A stretch of DNA of 64,000 nucleotides from Planctomycetota bacterium (GCA_012959785.1 DUCM01000020.1:1-64000); one strand, 5' to 3'; shown: positions 11,405 to 21,115, counted from the stretch's first letter. Made by a program: numbers and translations. Notes: a model not told the origin generated them from the sequence alone.

Positions 11405-11928
11405 GGTTGGCGTTGAGCGGGCTAGTGCCGAGGGGCGGTCAGAGATGGCGTCCAGAGTTCGATGCGGGGGTTCCAGTCCCGGGCAGGAGCACTGCCGGGG
11501 AAGAGGAGAAAATCTCGGGTCAGATTTCCCTGGGTGAATCAGTACGAAACCGCCAGTCGGGGCCTCTAAAGTTGCGGCCTCATGAGGGGGCCGTTTCAAA
11601 AAAAACCGGAGCCGTACTAGAATCAGGGCGCAGGGCCAACACGCGCGAAGAACTTCGGTCCCCTCGCCGAGGCTCAACTACCGCATGACGCCGAACGACA
11701 AGGTTCGGGTCGGGGAGGCGGAGCAGCCTATCTGGTGGGGGTCCTCGAGGGGCCGGCGGGGTGCTTTAGTGGGCGTATAGCTTCCCCGAATCAGCGACCT
11801 ACTCGATCTCAAGCCAATGTTCTCGAGCCAATCAATCCAAGGCGTAAGAATAGCACATGGGAGCTCAGAGGCCAGCCGGGGTCCAGGAAAGTATCGTGTA
11901 AAGGCCAAAAAACAGTGGCTGGGAGGGC
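11405..11928. other. intergenic stretch, 524 bases
   Basis: The gap lies between ksgA and dnaG, both on the minus strand. No coding frame has protein-like composition, and no tRNA, tmRNA or RNase P signature was recognised. An A8 tract (11598-11605; T8 on the minus strand) stands out in the otherwise GC-rich sequence and may belong to a terminator or promoter region ahead of dnaG. Confidence 0.4.
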
Positions 11929-12900
11929 TCATTCAGCTGGCCCTGCCCTTTCATCTCCCCCTTCATCTCCCCTTTCACCCACCGGCTCAGCCCCTGGCCG
12001 CTTTTCCGCCTGCACGCGGTCCCTCCAGAGCGGGCTGGCGGCCAGGAGCCAAAGGGTCTCGATGTCGAGGGTTTCGGCCCGCCGCAGGGGATCGAGGCCC
12101 AGGTCTTCCAGGAGTTTCCCCACCGCGGCACGGTCCCCGAGGACCTCACCCAAGACCCGGCCCAGGCCCTGGCGGCGGCGTTGGAACAGGGCGCCAGTGA
12201 GGGCCGAGAGCTCTCGCCGCCGGGATCGCTGCCTGGGCTCGCTGGCTCCCGGGCGGAGTTCGAGGTGCACCACCAAGCTCTCCACCTTGGGCCGCGGCCA
12301 GAACATGGCCGGGCCAACCTTGCGTCCGGCGCGCACCTCATAGGCCGCCTGCAAACGAACCGAGACGGGCCCCCACTCGCCATGGCCGGGCTGGGCCGTG
12401 ATGCGTCGGGCGACTTCCTGTTGCACCAGGACACTGATCCCAAGCGGCGGGTTCTCGAGTTCGCTCAAGACCACCAGCAAAGGCGCGCTGATGCTGTAGG
12501 GCAGGTTGGACACCAGGGACCAGGGCCCGCTCCCCGGTAACAGCCCGAGCAGCCCCTCGTCCAAATTGTGTTTGCCGGCCAGGGCGTCGGTGTTGAGCAA
12601 TTTGAGGCGTTCATGACTGCCCAGGCTGTCCTGCAGGAGTTCGAAGAGGCGACTGTCGAGTTCCACGCCAAGCACATCACAGCCGGCTTCGAGCAGGGGC
12701 CCGGTCAAGGAACCCAGCCCCGGTCCCACCTCGAGCACGAAATCGCCAGCTTGCACCCCGGCGTCCTGCACCAAAGCTCGGGTCAGGTTCCCATCCACCA
12801 GGAAGTTCTGCCCCATGCGCCGCGAAGGCCGAAAGCCAAGCTCCGCGAGGCGCGCGCGGGCCTCGCTCCAGGGCAGGGCCGCGGGCTCCTGCTCGCTCAC
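11929..12900 (-). CDS. ksgA: 16S rRNA (adenine1518/1519-N6) dimethyltransferase KsgA/RsmA
   Basis: The enzyme dimethylates two adjacent adenines in helix 45 of 16S rRNA during small-subunit maturation. In its 323 residues, GQNFL (30-34) and the SAM-binding EVGPGLG (57-63) are clear, and the catalytic motif NLPYSISAPLL follows at about 134. The RPKVES motif marks the start of the C-terminal domain. The last 25 residues are a Gly/Glu/Arg-rich tail with small DNA repeats, beyond the family's usual end. The GTG start overlaps the stop of the FGE-like gene upstream (GTGA). Confidence 0.95.
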   Translation of the reverse strand: MSEQEPAALPWSEARARLAELGFRPSRRMGQNFLVDGNLTRALVQDAGVQAGDFVLEVGPGLGSLTGPLLEAGCDVLGVELDSRLFELLQDSLGSHERLKLLNTDALAGKHNLDEGLLGLLPGSGPWSLVSNLPYSISAPLLVVLSELENPPLGISVLVQQEVARRITAQPGHGEWGPVSVRLQAAYEVRAGRKVGPAMFWPRPKVESLVVHLELRPGASEPRQRSRRRELSALTGALFQRRRQGLGRVLGEVLGDRAAVGKLLEDLGLDPLRRAETLDIETLWLLAASPLWRDRVQAEKRPGAEPVGERGDEGGDERAGPAE

Positions 12901-13862
12901 TGCGAAGCCCCGAAGAGGAGCGCCTTGAATCCCGGCCGGGCACCTTCAGCGCGGGACAGGCGGCGCAGGAGCGGCACGGCGGCACGGCCCCACGCAGCGC
13001 CCACCGCGCGCAGGCGTGCATGGGCCTCGGGGGAGTCGGGCCAGTCTTCAGACTCGCGCCGCAACCAGGCCTCGGCACCAGCCACGAGGCGCAGGCCCAA
13101 GTCGTGACTGCGGTGACTGGGGTCGAGCAACTCCGCGTTGTAGCGCGCCCTTTGGTCATCTCCAGGGGAGTAGGTCTCGCGCTTGAAGCGCCGGAAACTG
13201 CCGCCCATGGCCCACACCCGGCCATCCTCGGGGCCCTCCGCCGCGGCCGGATCGGTGAGCAAGTCACTGGCCCACTCGGCAGCATTGCCCAACAGATCGT
13301 GGACCCCCAGGGCCGTGCTGCCCGACTCGAAGGACCCCACCGGCGCCAGGCGCTCAAGTCCCAGGTCCAGGGTGTTGGCGGCCGAGCGCGCCGGGAAGGG
13401 CCCCCAGGGCCAGACCTGAGCGCGGCTGCCGGCAGCGATCCGAATCCATTCGCGGGCCGTGGGCAGGCGCATGCCGAGGTGCGCCGCGAAGGCCTGGGCC
13501 TCGGCCTGGGTCATGCCCGTGGCTGGATGATGGGGCGCAAGGTCATTCCAGAAGCCCTGGGCAGCCAAGCCTGCCTGGCCTCCAGCGCTCGCGAGGCTCC
13601 AGCGACTCCAGTCAGCCTGGGTGGTTTCGAAGCGATCGACGAGCAGGGGCTCAGCGCCCGAACAGTCCACCGGCGCGTGACTGCCAGCGAACAGCACACA
13701 ACTGCCCGCGGGCAGAAAAGCCATGCGCTCGAGGAGTTCGAAGCGCAGACCGCTGGGCTCTTCGCCGCAACCCGCGGCACTCAACAGGAGCAGGAGACCG
13801 CAGCCAGCAAAGACGCAGCCCCGACCCAGACGCGCGCGGAGGAAGCGTTGCGAGTGAGCCAT
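12897..13862 (-). CDS. FGE-sulfatase (SUMF1-like) domain lipoprotein
   Basis: The 321-residue protein has a lipoprotein signal peptide (LLLLLSAAGC, lipid-modified Cys32). Residues about 48-260 form an SUMF1/formylglycine-generating-enzyme fold: the family motifs include RLPTAREW, PWG, LGVHDLLGNAAEWASD and MGGSFRR. The catalytic cysteines of true sulfatase-activating enzymes are not evident, so it is more likely a binding or structural member, as is common in Planctomycetota. The location is the outer membrane or cell surface. It is translationally coupled to ksgA by a 4-base overlap; that pairing has no obvious functional reason. Confidence 0.85.
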   Translation of the reverse strand: MAHSQRFLRARLGRGCVFAGCGLLLLLSAAGCGEEPSGLRFELLERMAFLPAGSCVLFAGSHAPVDCSGAEPLLVDRFETTQADWSRWSLASAGGQAGLAAQGFWNDLAPHHPATGMTQAEAQAFAAHLGMRLPTAREWIRIAAGSRAQVWPWGPFPARSAANTLDLGLERLAPVGSFESGSTALGVHDLLGNAAEWASDLLTDPAAAEGPEDGRVWAMGGSFRRFKRETYSPGDDQRARYNAELLDPSHRSHDLGLRLVAGAEAWLRRESEDWPDSPEAHARLRAVGAAWGRAAVPLLRRLSRAEGARPGFKALLFGASQ

Positions 13863-13916
13863 GAAGCGGTCGCGTTCCGCCCTCCTGAGCTGACGAGTGC
13901 CTCGAAGGTGGAACGG

Positions 13917-14636
13917 TCAGCGGCCCGCGCCGCTGGCGGATGCCTGGGGAGTGACCAGGATCTCCACGCGACGGTTCAGGGCGCGGTTTTCGTCGCTGTC
14001 GTTGGTGGCCAAGGGCGCGTAGGGGCCAAAGCCCGCCACAACCACCTCGGCCTCGGGCACGCCGCCATCGGCAGTCAAGACAGCCCAAACTTCCATGGCT
14101 CGGGCAGTGGAGAGCTGCATGTTGCCGTGGGGAAACTTTTTGAGGGTGGCCGGCTTGGCCACGGGCTGGCTGTCGGTGTGACCGCGAATCCAGATGCGGC
14201 CGTGGCCAGCTCTCAGGATGTCCTGGGCCACATCGGCGAGGAGAGCCGCGCGACCTTCGGCGCTGATCTCGGCCGAGCCAGATTCAAACAGCACGGCATC
14301 GGGCACCATATAGATGTAGGAACCATCCGCGAGATCCAGGCGCGTGATGGCGTCGGGCGTGCCGCGCATCTCGGCCAGGCGTCGGTCGTAATCGGCCAGA
14401 CGCGCCATGAGGTCATCGCTGTGGCCGCCAGCTTCGAGGGCGTTGACTTCGGCCAGGGCTAGTTCCTGGCGCATGGCATCGATCTCCGAGCGCAGCCGCG
14501 CTTCTGTGACCTCCAGGCTGTGGAGTTCCCCCTGGTAGTGCTGGGCGAGGTCCACGGCTTCTTCGTACTGCTGTTGCGTTGCGCAGGAGGCGACGAGAAC
14601 AAGGCCCAGGGCTCCGAGGATGTGTGTGTGCTTCAT
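13917..14636 (-). CDS. OmpA-family peptidoglycan-binding lipoprotein
   Basis: The 239-residue protein has a lipobox (LVLVASC, Cys18), a coiled-coil region (about 22-90, EEAVDLAQHYQGELHSLE and following) and an OmpA/MotB domain (about 110-230). Within the latter are IRGHTDSQPV and NRALNRRVEILV, the peptidoglycan-binding signature. It is likely an outer-membrane lipoprotein tethering the envelope to peptidoglycan, similar to Pal-like proteins. No tol genes are adjacent. Confidence 0.88.
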   Translation of the reverse strand: MKHTHILGALGLVLVASCATQQQYEEAVDLAQHYQGELHSLEVTEARLRSEIDAMRQELALAEVNALEAGGHSDDLMARLADYDRRLAEMRGTPDAITRLDLADGSYIYMVPDAVLFESGSAEISAEGRAALLADVAQDILRAGHGRIWIRGHTDSQPVAKPATLKKFPHGNMQLSTARAMEVWAVLTADGGVPEAEVVVAGFGPYAPLATNDSDENRALNRRVEILVTPQASASGAGR

Positions 14637-14832
14637 GGTGGTGTGTGATTCAGGGGCGGCATGAGGCCCCGACGCGTCGAAAGACCGCGAAAAGTTGGCG
14701 CAAACTTCGCGCCCGGGTCAGCCATGGAAAAGTCTAGCGCTGGCGACCTTGGGTACAAGCGGGCCCCATTCGCCAAAAACCCAAGGCAGCCCTAAGTCCA
14801 GCCCTGGGAGCTTCTAAGGAGTAGAAAACCCG

Positions 14833-14869
14833 AGGACACGAAGTGCCCGGGCAAGGCGCCTCGTGTCCT
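14833..14869 (-). terminator. intrinsic terminator hairpin
   Basis: A 9-base perfect stem (AGGACACGA at 14833-14841, TCGTGTCCT at 14861-14869) lies just after the stop at 14887. On the minus strand it is followed by CGGGTTTTCT, a weak U-run, as expected for a terminator of the HTH-membrane protein gene. Confidence 0.6.
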
Positions 14870-14886
14870 ACCCGGGGGCCTCTTGG

Positions 14887-15426
14887 TTACTGGAACTTGT
14901 CGCCGAAGAACATGCTGGCGATGCCCTTGGCGATGCTGTTGGTTTCGCCATCGGAGACCGAGACGATCACCGGCAAGGCCATCACCATTATCAGGGCGGT
15001 GATGATCAGGGCGGCGCGGATGCCCATGGGCTCGCTCTCCTCCTCGCTGCTGGCACTGGCAGCCGCGCGGGGTGAGGTGCGGCGCACCGGGGCTGCCGCC
15101 ACGGGCTCGGCGATCTCAATCTCGCCCACATCCTCGATGTCGTCCTCGATGATGGTGTCCACATCCGAGATCTCCTCGGTGGCCATGCCGGCATCGGCGA
15201 AATCGTCATCCTCAAAGACCAACTCTTCGCCTCCGTCGCCGAGGTCGACGACTTCGCCGCCGAGCTCTGAGCGCAGGGCCTCCACATCACCGCGGCGCAG
15301 TTTCATGGTGTCGCCTTCGCGGAAAGCGCGGATCTCGCCTTCGGAAACGAGGCGCTTGAGCTCCTCTTCCTTGAGGCGCAGCTCGGAAAGGGCTTCGTCG
15401 AAGCTGAAGAAATCTTCGTTGGTCAC
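14887..15426 (-). CDS. HTH (excisionase-type) protein with C-terminal membrane anchor
   Basis: The product has 179 residues. Residues 1-60 (FSFDEALSELRLKEEELKRL, then EGEIRAFREGDTMKLRRGDV) form a MerR/excisionase-like helix-turn-helix, which binds DNA in known relatives. Residues 60-105 are strongly acidic. A hydrophobic segment at about 134-157 (AALIITALIMVMALPVIVSV) is a single membrane anchor. The combination of a cytoplasmic DNA-binding-like head and a membrane tail recurs in Planctomycetota. The role is unknown; it could be a membrane-tethered regulator. Confidence 0.78.
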   Translation of the reverse strand: MTNEDFFSFDEALSELRLKEEELKRLVSEGEIRAFREGDTMKLRRGDVEALRSELGGEVVDLGDGGEELVFEDDDFADAGMATEEISDVDTIIEDDIEDVGEIEIAEPVAAAPVRRTSPRAAASASSEEESEPMGIRAALIITALIMVMALPVIVSVSDGETNSIAKGIASMFFGDKFQ

Positions 15427-15587
15427 GGGTCTGGCTCCTGATGGAAAGTCGGTCGCACCAATTATCTGCCGGAGTGGCAGAGAAGAGCCTGGCAGAGAAG
15501 CGCCGGAGCCTTCGTGGTGGAGGGGTGGTTCTGAAAGGGGGAAGTGTGAGGGTCGGCGCGGTTACCGGGTCAGCCCTTCTCGATCTG

Positions 15588-16037
15588 TCAATCGTTCTCG
15601 AGCTTGGCAAAACGCGAGGCGAGGTCCTTGTAGCTGAACTCGGACTTGTCGTTGAAGCCGTCGAGTTGCAGGTCGAGGTCGATGCGCCGGGCGGCCACGA
15701 GTTTGATGCTCTGGGTGCCCTTGGATCCGCCGCTGGCCTGGTAGACCGCGATGTGCGGGTTGATGGTGTCGATCAGGTAGAGGATGGCCGATCCCGTCAG
15801 GTCGACTCCGGTGACCGCGATCATGCGGTTGTTGGAATCGGCGTTGCTGGCAGCCGGCGGTGCGAAGGTCTGCGTGCTCGGGGGCGGGTGGGTCGTGTCA
15901 GCGCCGCCCTGGAGGGCTCCGGCGGGCGCGAGCAGGTAGCCGGCGGAGCACAGAAAGACCCCCGCCAAGAACACGGACACCCGGGCGCTCGGGGTGCGCT
16001 TCTGGCTCTTTTGAGGGCTGGGGCTGTGAGTCTGCAT
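15588..16037 (-). CDS. small exported or membrane-anchored hypothetical protein
   Basis: The product has 149 residues from the ATG at 16037 (MQTHSPSPQKSQKR), chosen because the frame further upstream is not protein-like. A hydrophobic segment (about 19-40, VSVFLAGVFLCSAGYLLAPAG) is a signal peptide or anchor. The C-terminal half (RMIAVTGVDLTGSAILYLID, then AVYQASGGSKGTQSIKLVAARRIDLDLQLDG) is a conserved-looking beta-rich unit. Similar short proteins are known to me from Planctomycetota, without assigned function. It lies in the same orientation as the HTH protein gene. Confidence 0.68.
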   Translation of the reverse strand: MQTHSPSPQKSQKRTPSARVSVFLAGVFLCSAGYLLAPAGALQGGADTTHPPPSTQTFAPPAASNADSNNRMIAVTGVDLTGSAILYLIDTINPHIAVYQASGGSKGTQSIKLVAARRIDLDLQLDGFNDKSEFSYKDLASRFAKLEND

Positions 16038-16236
16038 CGAATCTACTTTTTTGGCCGTGCCCCCGAGGGCTCGGGGACTGCATGGGGCGCCCAGCCTGTT
16101 GCTGGGCTGGCGAATAGCGACCACTATCCTAGCGCAGCGGGTCGGTTGCCACCAAGGGTTTGAGATTGTCCTGGAAATCGCCGCCAGAGAAAATACGGCT
16201 GCCCGCTCCTGCCAGCTATGCCTGCCAGCCACACTC

Positions 16237-17208
16237 CTACCAACCACCGAGGTCGCCCGAAATCTCCTCGAGCAGGTCCTTGAGGGTCACCAGCCCCAGG
16301 GGGGCCTCGGGCTGGCCCACAACGGCCATGCGCCGGCCAGCGTGGCGCAGGCGCGAGAGGGCACGGTCCACCGAAAGCTCGGGGGCTATGCACAGAATCG
16401 CTTCGGAGTGCTCCAGAATCGGGCGCGAACCGCCGTCCGCCAGGACCGCCAACTGGTGCACATAGCCCTCGACCTGGCCCCGCCGAACCACGGGCAGGCG
16501 TGTAAACGCCGAGGCCCGCACCCGCTGGCCCAGGTCTTCGTTCGGCAGGTCCGCGTCGAGAGCGTAGACCTCGTTCCAGGGAATCATGGCCCGGGTCACC
16601 GGCAGACTGCGCAGCTTGAGAGCGTTGTGGGCAAGCTCCTCGGCATGGGGCTCGAGGGCGCCCACGGCACGGCCCTCGGCCAGAACACTGAGAACCTCAT
16701 CCCGCCGCGGGCGCTCGGCGAGCTCCGCGGGACGCAGACCGGCGAATTGCTCCAGGGCACGGCTGAACAGGCCCAGCACCACGGCCAGAGGCCAGAACAA
16801 GACGCGACAAGCGGCCAACACTGGCGCACTCCAGCGCATCAGGATGTGCGGTCGGCGGCGAAAAAGATCCTTGGGCAAGAGCTCGCCAAAGAGAAAAACC
16901 GTGGGCGAGAGCAACAGCATCAAGACCAGTTCGTGCTGCACCAGGGACAGGTCATAGCCCGCGAGTAACTCCTCTGCCGAGAGGGTCATCAATTCCAGGC
17001 TCAAGTTGTTGCCTACCAAGATAGTGATCAGAAGCGCCGAGCGGCCGCGGATCAAACGCCGCACGAGCCAGGCGCCGCGCAGGCCGTTCTCGGCCTCGAG
17101 GTCGATGCGCGGCTTCGACACCGAGTACAGCCCGGTCTCCGACCCGGAAAAGATGCCCGAGAAGCAGAGCCCCAGAAAAATGCCCGCCAGAAGCAGCCAG
17201 GTCGTCAT
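16237..17208 (-). CDS. CNNM/CorC-family transport protein (DUF21 and CBS), shorter paralogue
   Basis: The 323-residue protein has a DUF21 transmembrane part (about 1-150; FSGIFSGSETGLYSVSKPRI and GNNLSLELMTLSAE) followed by a CBS-domain pair (about 190-320). It lacks the extra C-terminal CorC/HlyC domain present in its neighbour. Proteins of this family are Mg2+ or other divalent cation exporters or sensors in the inner membrane. Its ATG overlaps the stop of the larger CNNM gene (ATGA). Two consecutive members suggest a heteromeric or regulatory pair. Confidence 0.86.
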   Translation of the reverse strand: MTTWLLLAGIFLGLCFSGIFSGSETGLYSVSKPRIDLEAENGLRGAWLVRRLIRGRSALLITILVGNNLSLELMTLSAEELLAGYDLSLVQHELVLMLLLSPTVFLFGELLPKDLFRRRPHILMRWSAPVLAACRVLFWPLAVVLGLFSRALEQFAGLRPAELAERPRRDEVLSVLAEGRAVGALEPHAEELAHNALKLRSLPVTRAMIPWNEVYALDADLPNEDLGQRVRASAFTRLPVVRRGQVEGYVHQLAVLADGGSRPILEHSEAILCIAPELSVDRALSRLRHAGRRMAVVGQPEAPLGLVTLKDLLEEISGDLGGW

Positions 17209-18431
17209 GCCGCGCGCTCCCCGTCATCCTTGACGAACATGTCCACGCTCACGATGCGCCGACCACGAACCTCGTGGACCTCAAAACAAAGCGAGCCGGC
17301 GCGGGCCTCGTCGCCGGCCTTGGGAATGCGCCCCAAGAGGGCCGTGACAAAGCCTCCCACCGTCTCGAACTCGTTGGGCACGACGCGGAACCCAAACTCG
17401 TCGTTCCATTCGCGAATCGAGAGGGCCCCGGCCACCCGGAAGCGGCCTTCGCCCAGGGGCACCACCGGCGTCTCGCGGGCCTCGCCCTCCACGCGCAACT
17501 CACCCACGATCTCCTCGAAGACATCCTCCACGGTCACCACGCCAGCGGTGCCACCCCACTCGTCCACCACCACTGCCTCGGCCGTGCGGTCTTCGCGGAA
17601 CTCGCGCAGGAGGGCCAGCACGCCAGCCACTTCGGGCACAAACTTGACCGGCATGATCAACTGTCGCAGGGGCTTGTCTGCGCGCACGAACAAGTCGCGC
17701 AGGCGCACATAGCCCAGGACATGGTCGGGGTCGTCCTCGATCACCGGCAGCCAACTCAAGTGACGCTCCATGGCCTCTTCTCGAATACCCTCGTCGGGGT
17801 CATTCACATCGAGCATCAAGGTGTCCACCCGCGGCGTCATGATCTCGCGCACGCGCACGCCGCCGAGCTCGACGATCTCGCTCAACATGTCCGCCTCGGC
17901 GCTTTCGAGCAGCCCGGCCTCGGCGCTCTTCGAGAGCACCTCGGCCAGATTCTCAGGAGTGATGGCCAACTCGTCGCCGCCCGATTCGCCCAGGGCACGG
18001 GTGACCAACTCCAGGGTCCGCGAAAAAGCCACGGTGACCGGGTGCAGGATCACCACGAGCGGAGTCAGCGCCAGCGAGCTCATGGCCGACACGGCGCCCG
18101 AACCGCGCAGGGCCAGAGTTTTGGGCAGGATCTCGCCAAACACCAAGAGCGCCACCAGAGCGCCCAGGGCAGAGCCCAGTTTGGCCTGCGGCGAATCCCC
18201 TTGGTAGAGCTGGGCCGCCAGGGAGAAAAAGAAGACATTGACCAGGAGGTTGCAGGCAAGAACCGTGATCAACAGCTCGCGGGGCCGCGCCAAGAGCCGC
18301 GAAACCCGCGCCGGCGCGCTCTTGCGACGCTCGCGGGAGAGGCTGAAGAGGGCCGTTTCAGATGCGCTGAAAAAAGCCGACAGGGCCAACAGGGCGCACA
18401 GGGGCCAGTGGCTTGTGAAGAATTCGATCAC
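17205..18431 (-). CDS. CNNM/CorC-family transport protein with CBS and CorC_HlyC domains
   Basis: The product has 408 residues from a GTG at 18431 (VIEFFTSHWPLCALLALSAF); this start is supported by the GTGA overlap with the kinase gene upstream, and a longer in-frame extension is unlikely. DUF21 membrane domain at about 1-170 (ALFSLSRERRKS), CBS pair at about 185-310 (VREIMTPRVDTLML), CorC_HlyC transporter-associated domain at about 325-400 (RFRVAGALSIREWNDEFG). It probably handles Mg2+ or Co2+ at the inner membrane. Confidence 0.9.
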   Translation of the reverse strand: MIEFFTSHWPLCALLALSAFFSASETALFSLSRERRKSAPARVSRLLARPRELLITVLACNLLVNVFFFSLAAQLYQGDSPQAKLGSALGALVALLVFGEILPKTLALRGSGAVSAMSSLALTPLVVILHPVTVAFSRTLELVTRALGESGGDELAITPENLAEVLSKSAEAGLLESAEADMLSEIVELGGVRVREIMTPRVDTLMLDVNDPDEGIREEAMERHLSWLPVIEDDPDHVLGYVRLRDLFVRADKPLRQLIMPVKFVPEVAGVLALLREFREDRTAEAVVVDEWGGTAGVVTVEDVFEEIVGELRVEGEARETPVVPLGEGRFRVAGALSIREWNDEFGFRVVPNEFETVGGFVTALLGRIPKAGDEARAGSLCFEVHEVRGRRIVSVDMFVKDDGERAA

Positions 18432-19951
18432 GACCCGGCACCATCGAGATCGGCCACGGCCAAGATCATATCCACACAAAAGCCGCCCTCCGGGCGGTTC
18501 TTGAAGTGCACCCGGCCGCCATACTCGTTCACCACCGAGAGCACCAAGGCCAGACCCAGCCCGGTACCGCGGCCGACTTCCTTGGTGGTGTGAAACAGAT
18601 CGGTCATGGCCTCGAGTTCTCCAGCGGGCACGCCGCAGCCGTCATCCAAAACGCGCAAGCGCAATTCATCCCCCAGCCGGGCGAGTTGCACCTCGACCAG
18701 GCCGCCGCTGCTGCCGCGATCCTCAATGGCATGCAGCGCATTGCTGAGCAGGTTGAGTATGGCTTGACCAAATTCCGAGGTCGACCCCATGACGCACACG
18801 CCTGGGGCATGATTCTCGAAGCGAATCTCAACCCCCGAACGGGAGGCCGCATGGCCCATGAGCTCGATGGCATCGGCCACGGGTCCGGCCAGGTCCACCG
18901 CCACCCGCTCGGATGCCCGCGGGGTGAAGCGCAGCAGACTGGCCACGGTGTTCTGGATGCGTTCGAGGCCGCCACGCACGAGTTGCAGATAGCGGCGAGT
19001 CTGGTCGGGCTCCAACTTGCCACGGTCGAGGGTCTCCACGGCGTTGATCATACCGCCAAGGGGATTGTTGATCTCGTGGGCGATTCCGGCGGCCAACTCG
19101 CCCATGGCAGCCAGGCGACGCTGACGCAGGGCCGCCGATTCGGCTTCGAAGGCGGCCCGGGTGGCCTGGTCAATCTGCACTTCGAGGTGGTCATGGAAGT
19201 CCTTGACCTCGCGGGACATGTGGTTGAAGTTCGCCATCAAGTCCGCCAGCTCATCGCGGTGCGCGGGCAGGTCCACCTCGACACCGAGGTCGCCTCCGCG
19301 CACCCTCTGGGCGGCACTGGCCAACGCCCCCACGGGTTGCAGCACATAGCGACGCAAGACTCCGAAGGTGCCACCGTACAGGAGCAGGGTCGAGGCGAAG
19401 AACCAGGGCAAGAGCCCGCGCCAGAGGGGCAGGGCGCCCTCGGCGTCGGCGACCCGGAACCAAACGCCGCCCCAGGTACGGCCGCGGGCATCAGCGATGG
19501 CCAGAGCACGGCCGCCGGCCACGAGCACATCTCCGCCGCTATTCACGGCGCTGCGCATCTCGCTCTGAATCAAGTCGCTGTCGAACTCGATGCCGCGGCC
19601 CGCGCTGCCCACGGGATTGAGGGTCACCCCGTGGGGATTCAGGTCACTGATAACCGCGTCGGTAAAGACATTCCAGTAGGGCCAGGAAAGGATCTGCGCC
19701 ACGCGCAACTCTCCCGTTGGACTGATGGAACTCTTGAGGGTGTAGAGCACGCGCTCCACGACCTCCTGCTGGGCGCGGCTGCGCTCCTCGTCGAACTTGG
19801 TCGAGAGGTGCCAGAGGCCGGCCCCGAAAACGACCAGATTGATCACCGCCACGAGGGAGAGGACCCGCAGCTCCAGGGAAACTCGCAGGCCACGCCTTTG
19901 GCTGGCGGCAGGCTCGCTGGAAAGCTTCGGGGATCCTGGCATGGGAGGCAC
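18428..19951 (-). CDS. membrane sensor histidine kinase
   Basis: The 507-residue protein has a first transmembrane segment at about 28-50, a periplasmic sensing region to about 175, a second segment at about 176-198, a HAMP linker (RYVLQPVGALASAAQRVRGG), a dimerization domain with the phospho-acceptor His292 (HEINNP) and an ATP-binding domain (NLLSNALHAIEDR, DDGCGVP, GRGTGLGLALV). No response regulator is adjacent. Its place after pilC recalls PilS of PilS-PilR systems, so a role in pilus regulation is possible but not shown. It overlaps the CNNM gene by 4 bases. Confidence 0.92.
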   Translation of the reverse strand: MPPMPGSPKLSSEPAASQRRGLRVSLELRVLSLVAVINLVVFGAGLWHLSTKFDEERSRAQQEVVERVLYTLKSSISPTGELRVAQILSWPYWNVFTDAVISDLNPHGVTLNPVGSAGRGIEFDSDLIQSEMRSAVNSGGDVLVAGGRALAIADARGRTWGGVWFRVADAEGALPLWRGLLPWFFASTLLLYGGTFGVLRRYVLQPVGALASAAQRVRGGDLGVEVDLPAHRDELADLMANFNHMSREVKDFHDHLEVQIDQATRAAFEAESAALRQRRLAAMGELAAGIAHEINNPLGGMINAVETLDRGKLEPDQTRRYLQLVRGGLERIQNTVASLLRFTPRASERVAVDLAGPVADAIELMGHAASRSGVEIRFENHAPGVCVMGSTSEFGQAILNLLSNALHAIEDRGSSGGLVEVQLARLGDELRLRVLDDGCGVPAGELEAMTDLFHTTKEVGRGTGLGLALVLSVVNEYGGRVHFKNRPEGGFCVDMILAVADLDGAGS

Positions 19952-19961
19952 GCGCCGCGCG

Positions 19962-21104
19962 CTACATCTGACCCAATTGGGTCATGATCTCGAGCAGTGG
20001 CATGAAGAGCGCAATCACGATGAAGCCTACCATCGCGGCGATCAAGACCAGCATGAGGGGTTCCAGGAGCTTGAACATGGCATCGATGCGGCGGTCGACC
20101 TGTTTTTCGTAGGCATCGGCCACCTTGACCAGCATGGCATCGAGTTCGCCGGTCTCCTCGCCCACATCGACCATGTTCACAACCAGGTCATCGAAGAGAC
20201 CGGTCTCGCCCATGGGCCGCGCCAGGCCTTCGCCTTCGCGTACCGTGCGGCGCACCTCTTCGACGGCTGCTCGCAAACAATCGTTGCCCGTGGAGTCGCG
20301 CACGATCTCCAGAGCATCGATGTGGGGAACGCCGGCCTGGATCAAGGTGCCGAAGGTGCGCGTGAAACCCGCCACGAGCGAAGTGCGCACCACCGGAGCG
20401 ATGATCGGCAACTTGAGGTACAGGCCGTGGACGCGAAAGCGGTAGGCACCCGGACGGCTCATCAAGACCGTGTGGCCCACGAAGAGCAGGAGCGGCAGGC
20501 CGAAGCACAGGTACCAATAGCCCATGACGAAGTCGGAGATGTCGAGCAGGACCTGAGTCACCCGCGGCAGGTCCACCCGGAAAGACTTGAAGATCTCCTT
20601 GAAGCTCGGGATGACAAACACGATCACCGCCGACATGACTCCCATGGCCACCACGAAGATGACGCTGGGGTAGATCATCGCGCCGCGCACCTGAGCCCGG
20701 ATCTCGCTGGCCTTTTCGCGAAAGCTCGCCAGACGATTCAGAATCGCATCGAGCACACCACCGACCTCACCGGCACGAACCATGGCCGTGTAGAGCTCAT
20801 CGAAACAGCGCTCGTGTTTCGACATGGCCTCCGAGAGCGGCGTGCCCGCGGAGACATCTTCCACGAGATCCTGCAAGACGGTCTTGAAGGGCCCCGCCTT
20901 GGTTTGGCCTTCGAGAATGACGAGGGCCTTGACCACCGGAATGCCGGCCTCGCTGAGGGTCGAAAGCTGAATAGTGAAGTCGGTCACCTGCTGTGCGGCC
21001 ACGCGCCCGCCGCGGCGCGGCGGCTTGGCGCCGCCGCCCTTGCCGCCCGCCGCGGGTGCGGGGCTTGCCGGGGAAGTTGTGCTGCGTCGAATGCGTTTGG
21101 CCAT
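19962..21104 (-). CDS. pilC: type IV pilus/type II secretion inner-membrane platform protein PilC/GspF
   Basis: The product has 380 residues with two T2SSF domains (about 50-170 and 250-375), each with the GxxxxxAL-type helices. The N-terminus is a basic, Gly/Lys-rich stretch instead of the usual leader. Membrane segments lie at about 150-170 (VIFVVAMGVMSAVIVFVIP), 205-225 and 352-372. PilC forms the platform that the PilB and PilT motors act on. It follows pilB by 12 bases, consistent with one operon. Confidence 0.93.
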   Translation of the reverse strand: MAKRIRRSTTSPASPAPAAGGKGGGAKPPRRGGRVAAQQVTDFTIQLSTLSEAGIPVVKALVILEGQTKAGPFKTVLQDLVEDVSAGTPLSEAMSKHERCFDELYTAMVRAGEVGGVLDAILNRLASFREKASEIRAQVRGAMIYPSVIFVVAMGVMSAVIVFVIPSFKEIFKSFRVDLPRVTQVLLDISDFVMGYWYLCFGLPLLLFVGHTVLMSRPGAYRFRVHGLYLKLPIIAPVVRTSLVAGFTRTFGTLIQAGVPHIDALEIVRDSTGNDCLRAAVEEVRRTVREGEGLARPMGETGLFDDLVVNMVDVGEETGELDAMLVKVADAYEKQVDRRIDAMFKLLEPLMLVLIAAMVGFIVIALFMPLLEIMTQLGQM

Positions 21105-21115
21105 GGATCGTGATG

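Noticed and set aside
11461..11490. Possible tRNA T-arm (GGTTCCAGTCC)
   Set aside because: The T-loop lacks the purine after TTC, and no acceptor or anticodon stem could be drawn around it.
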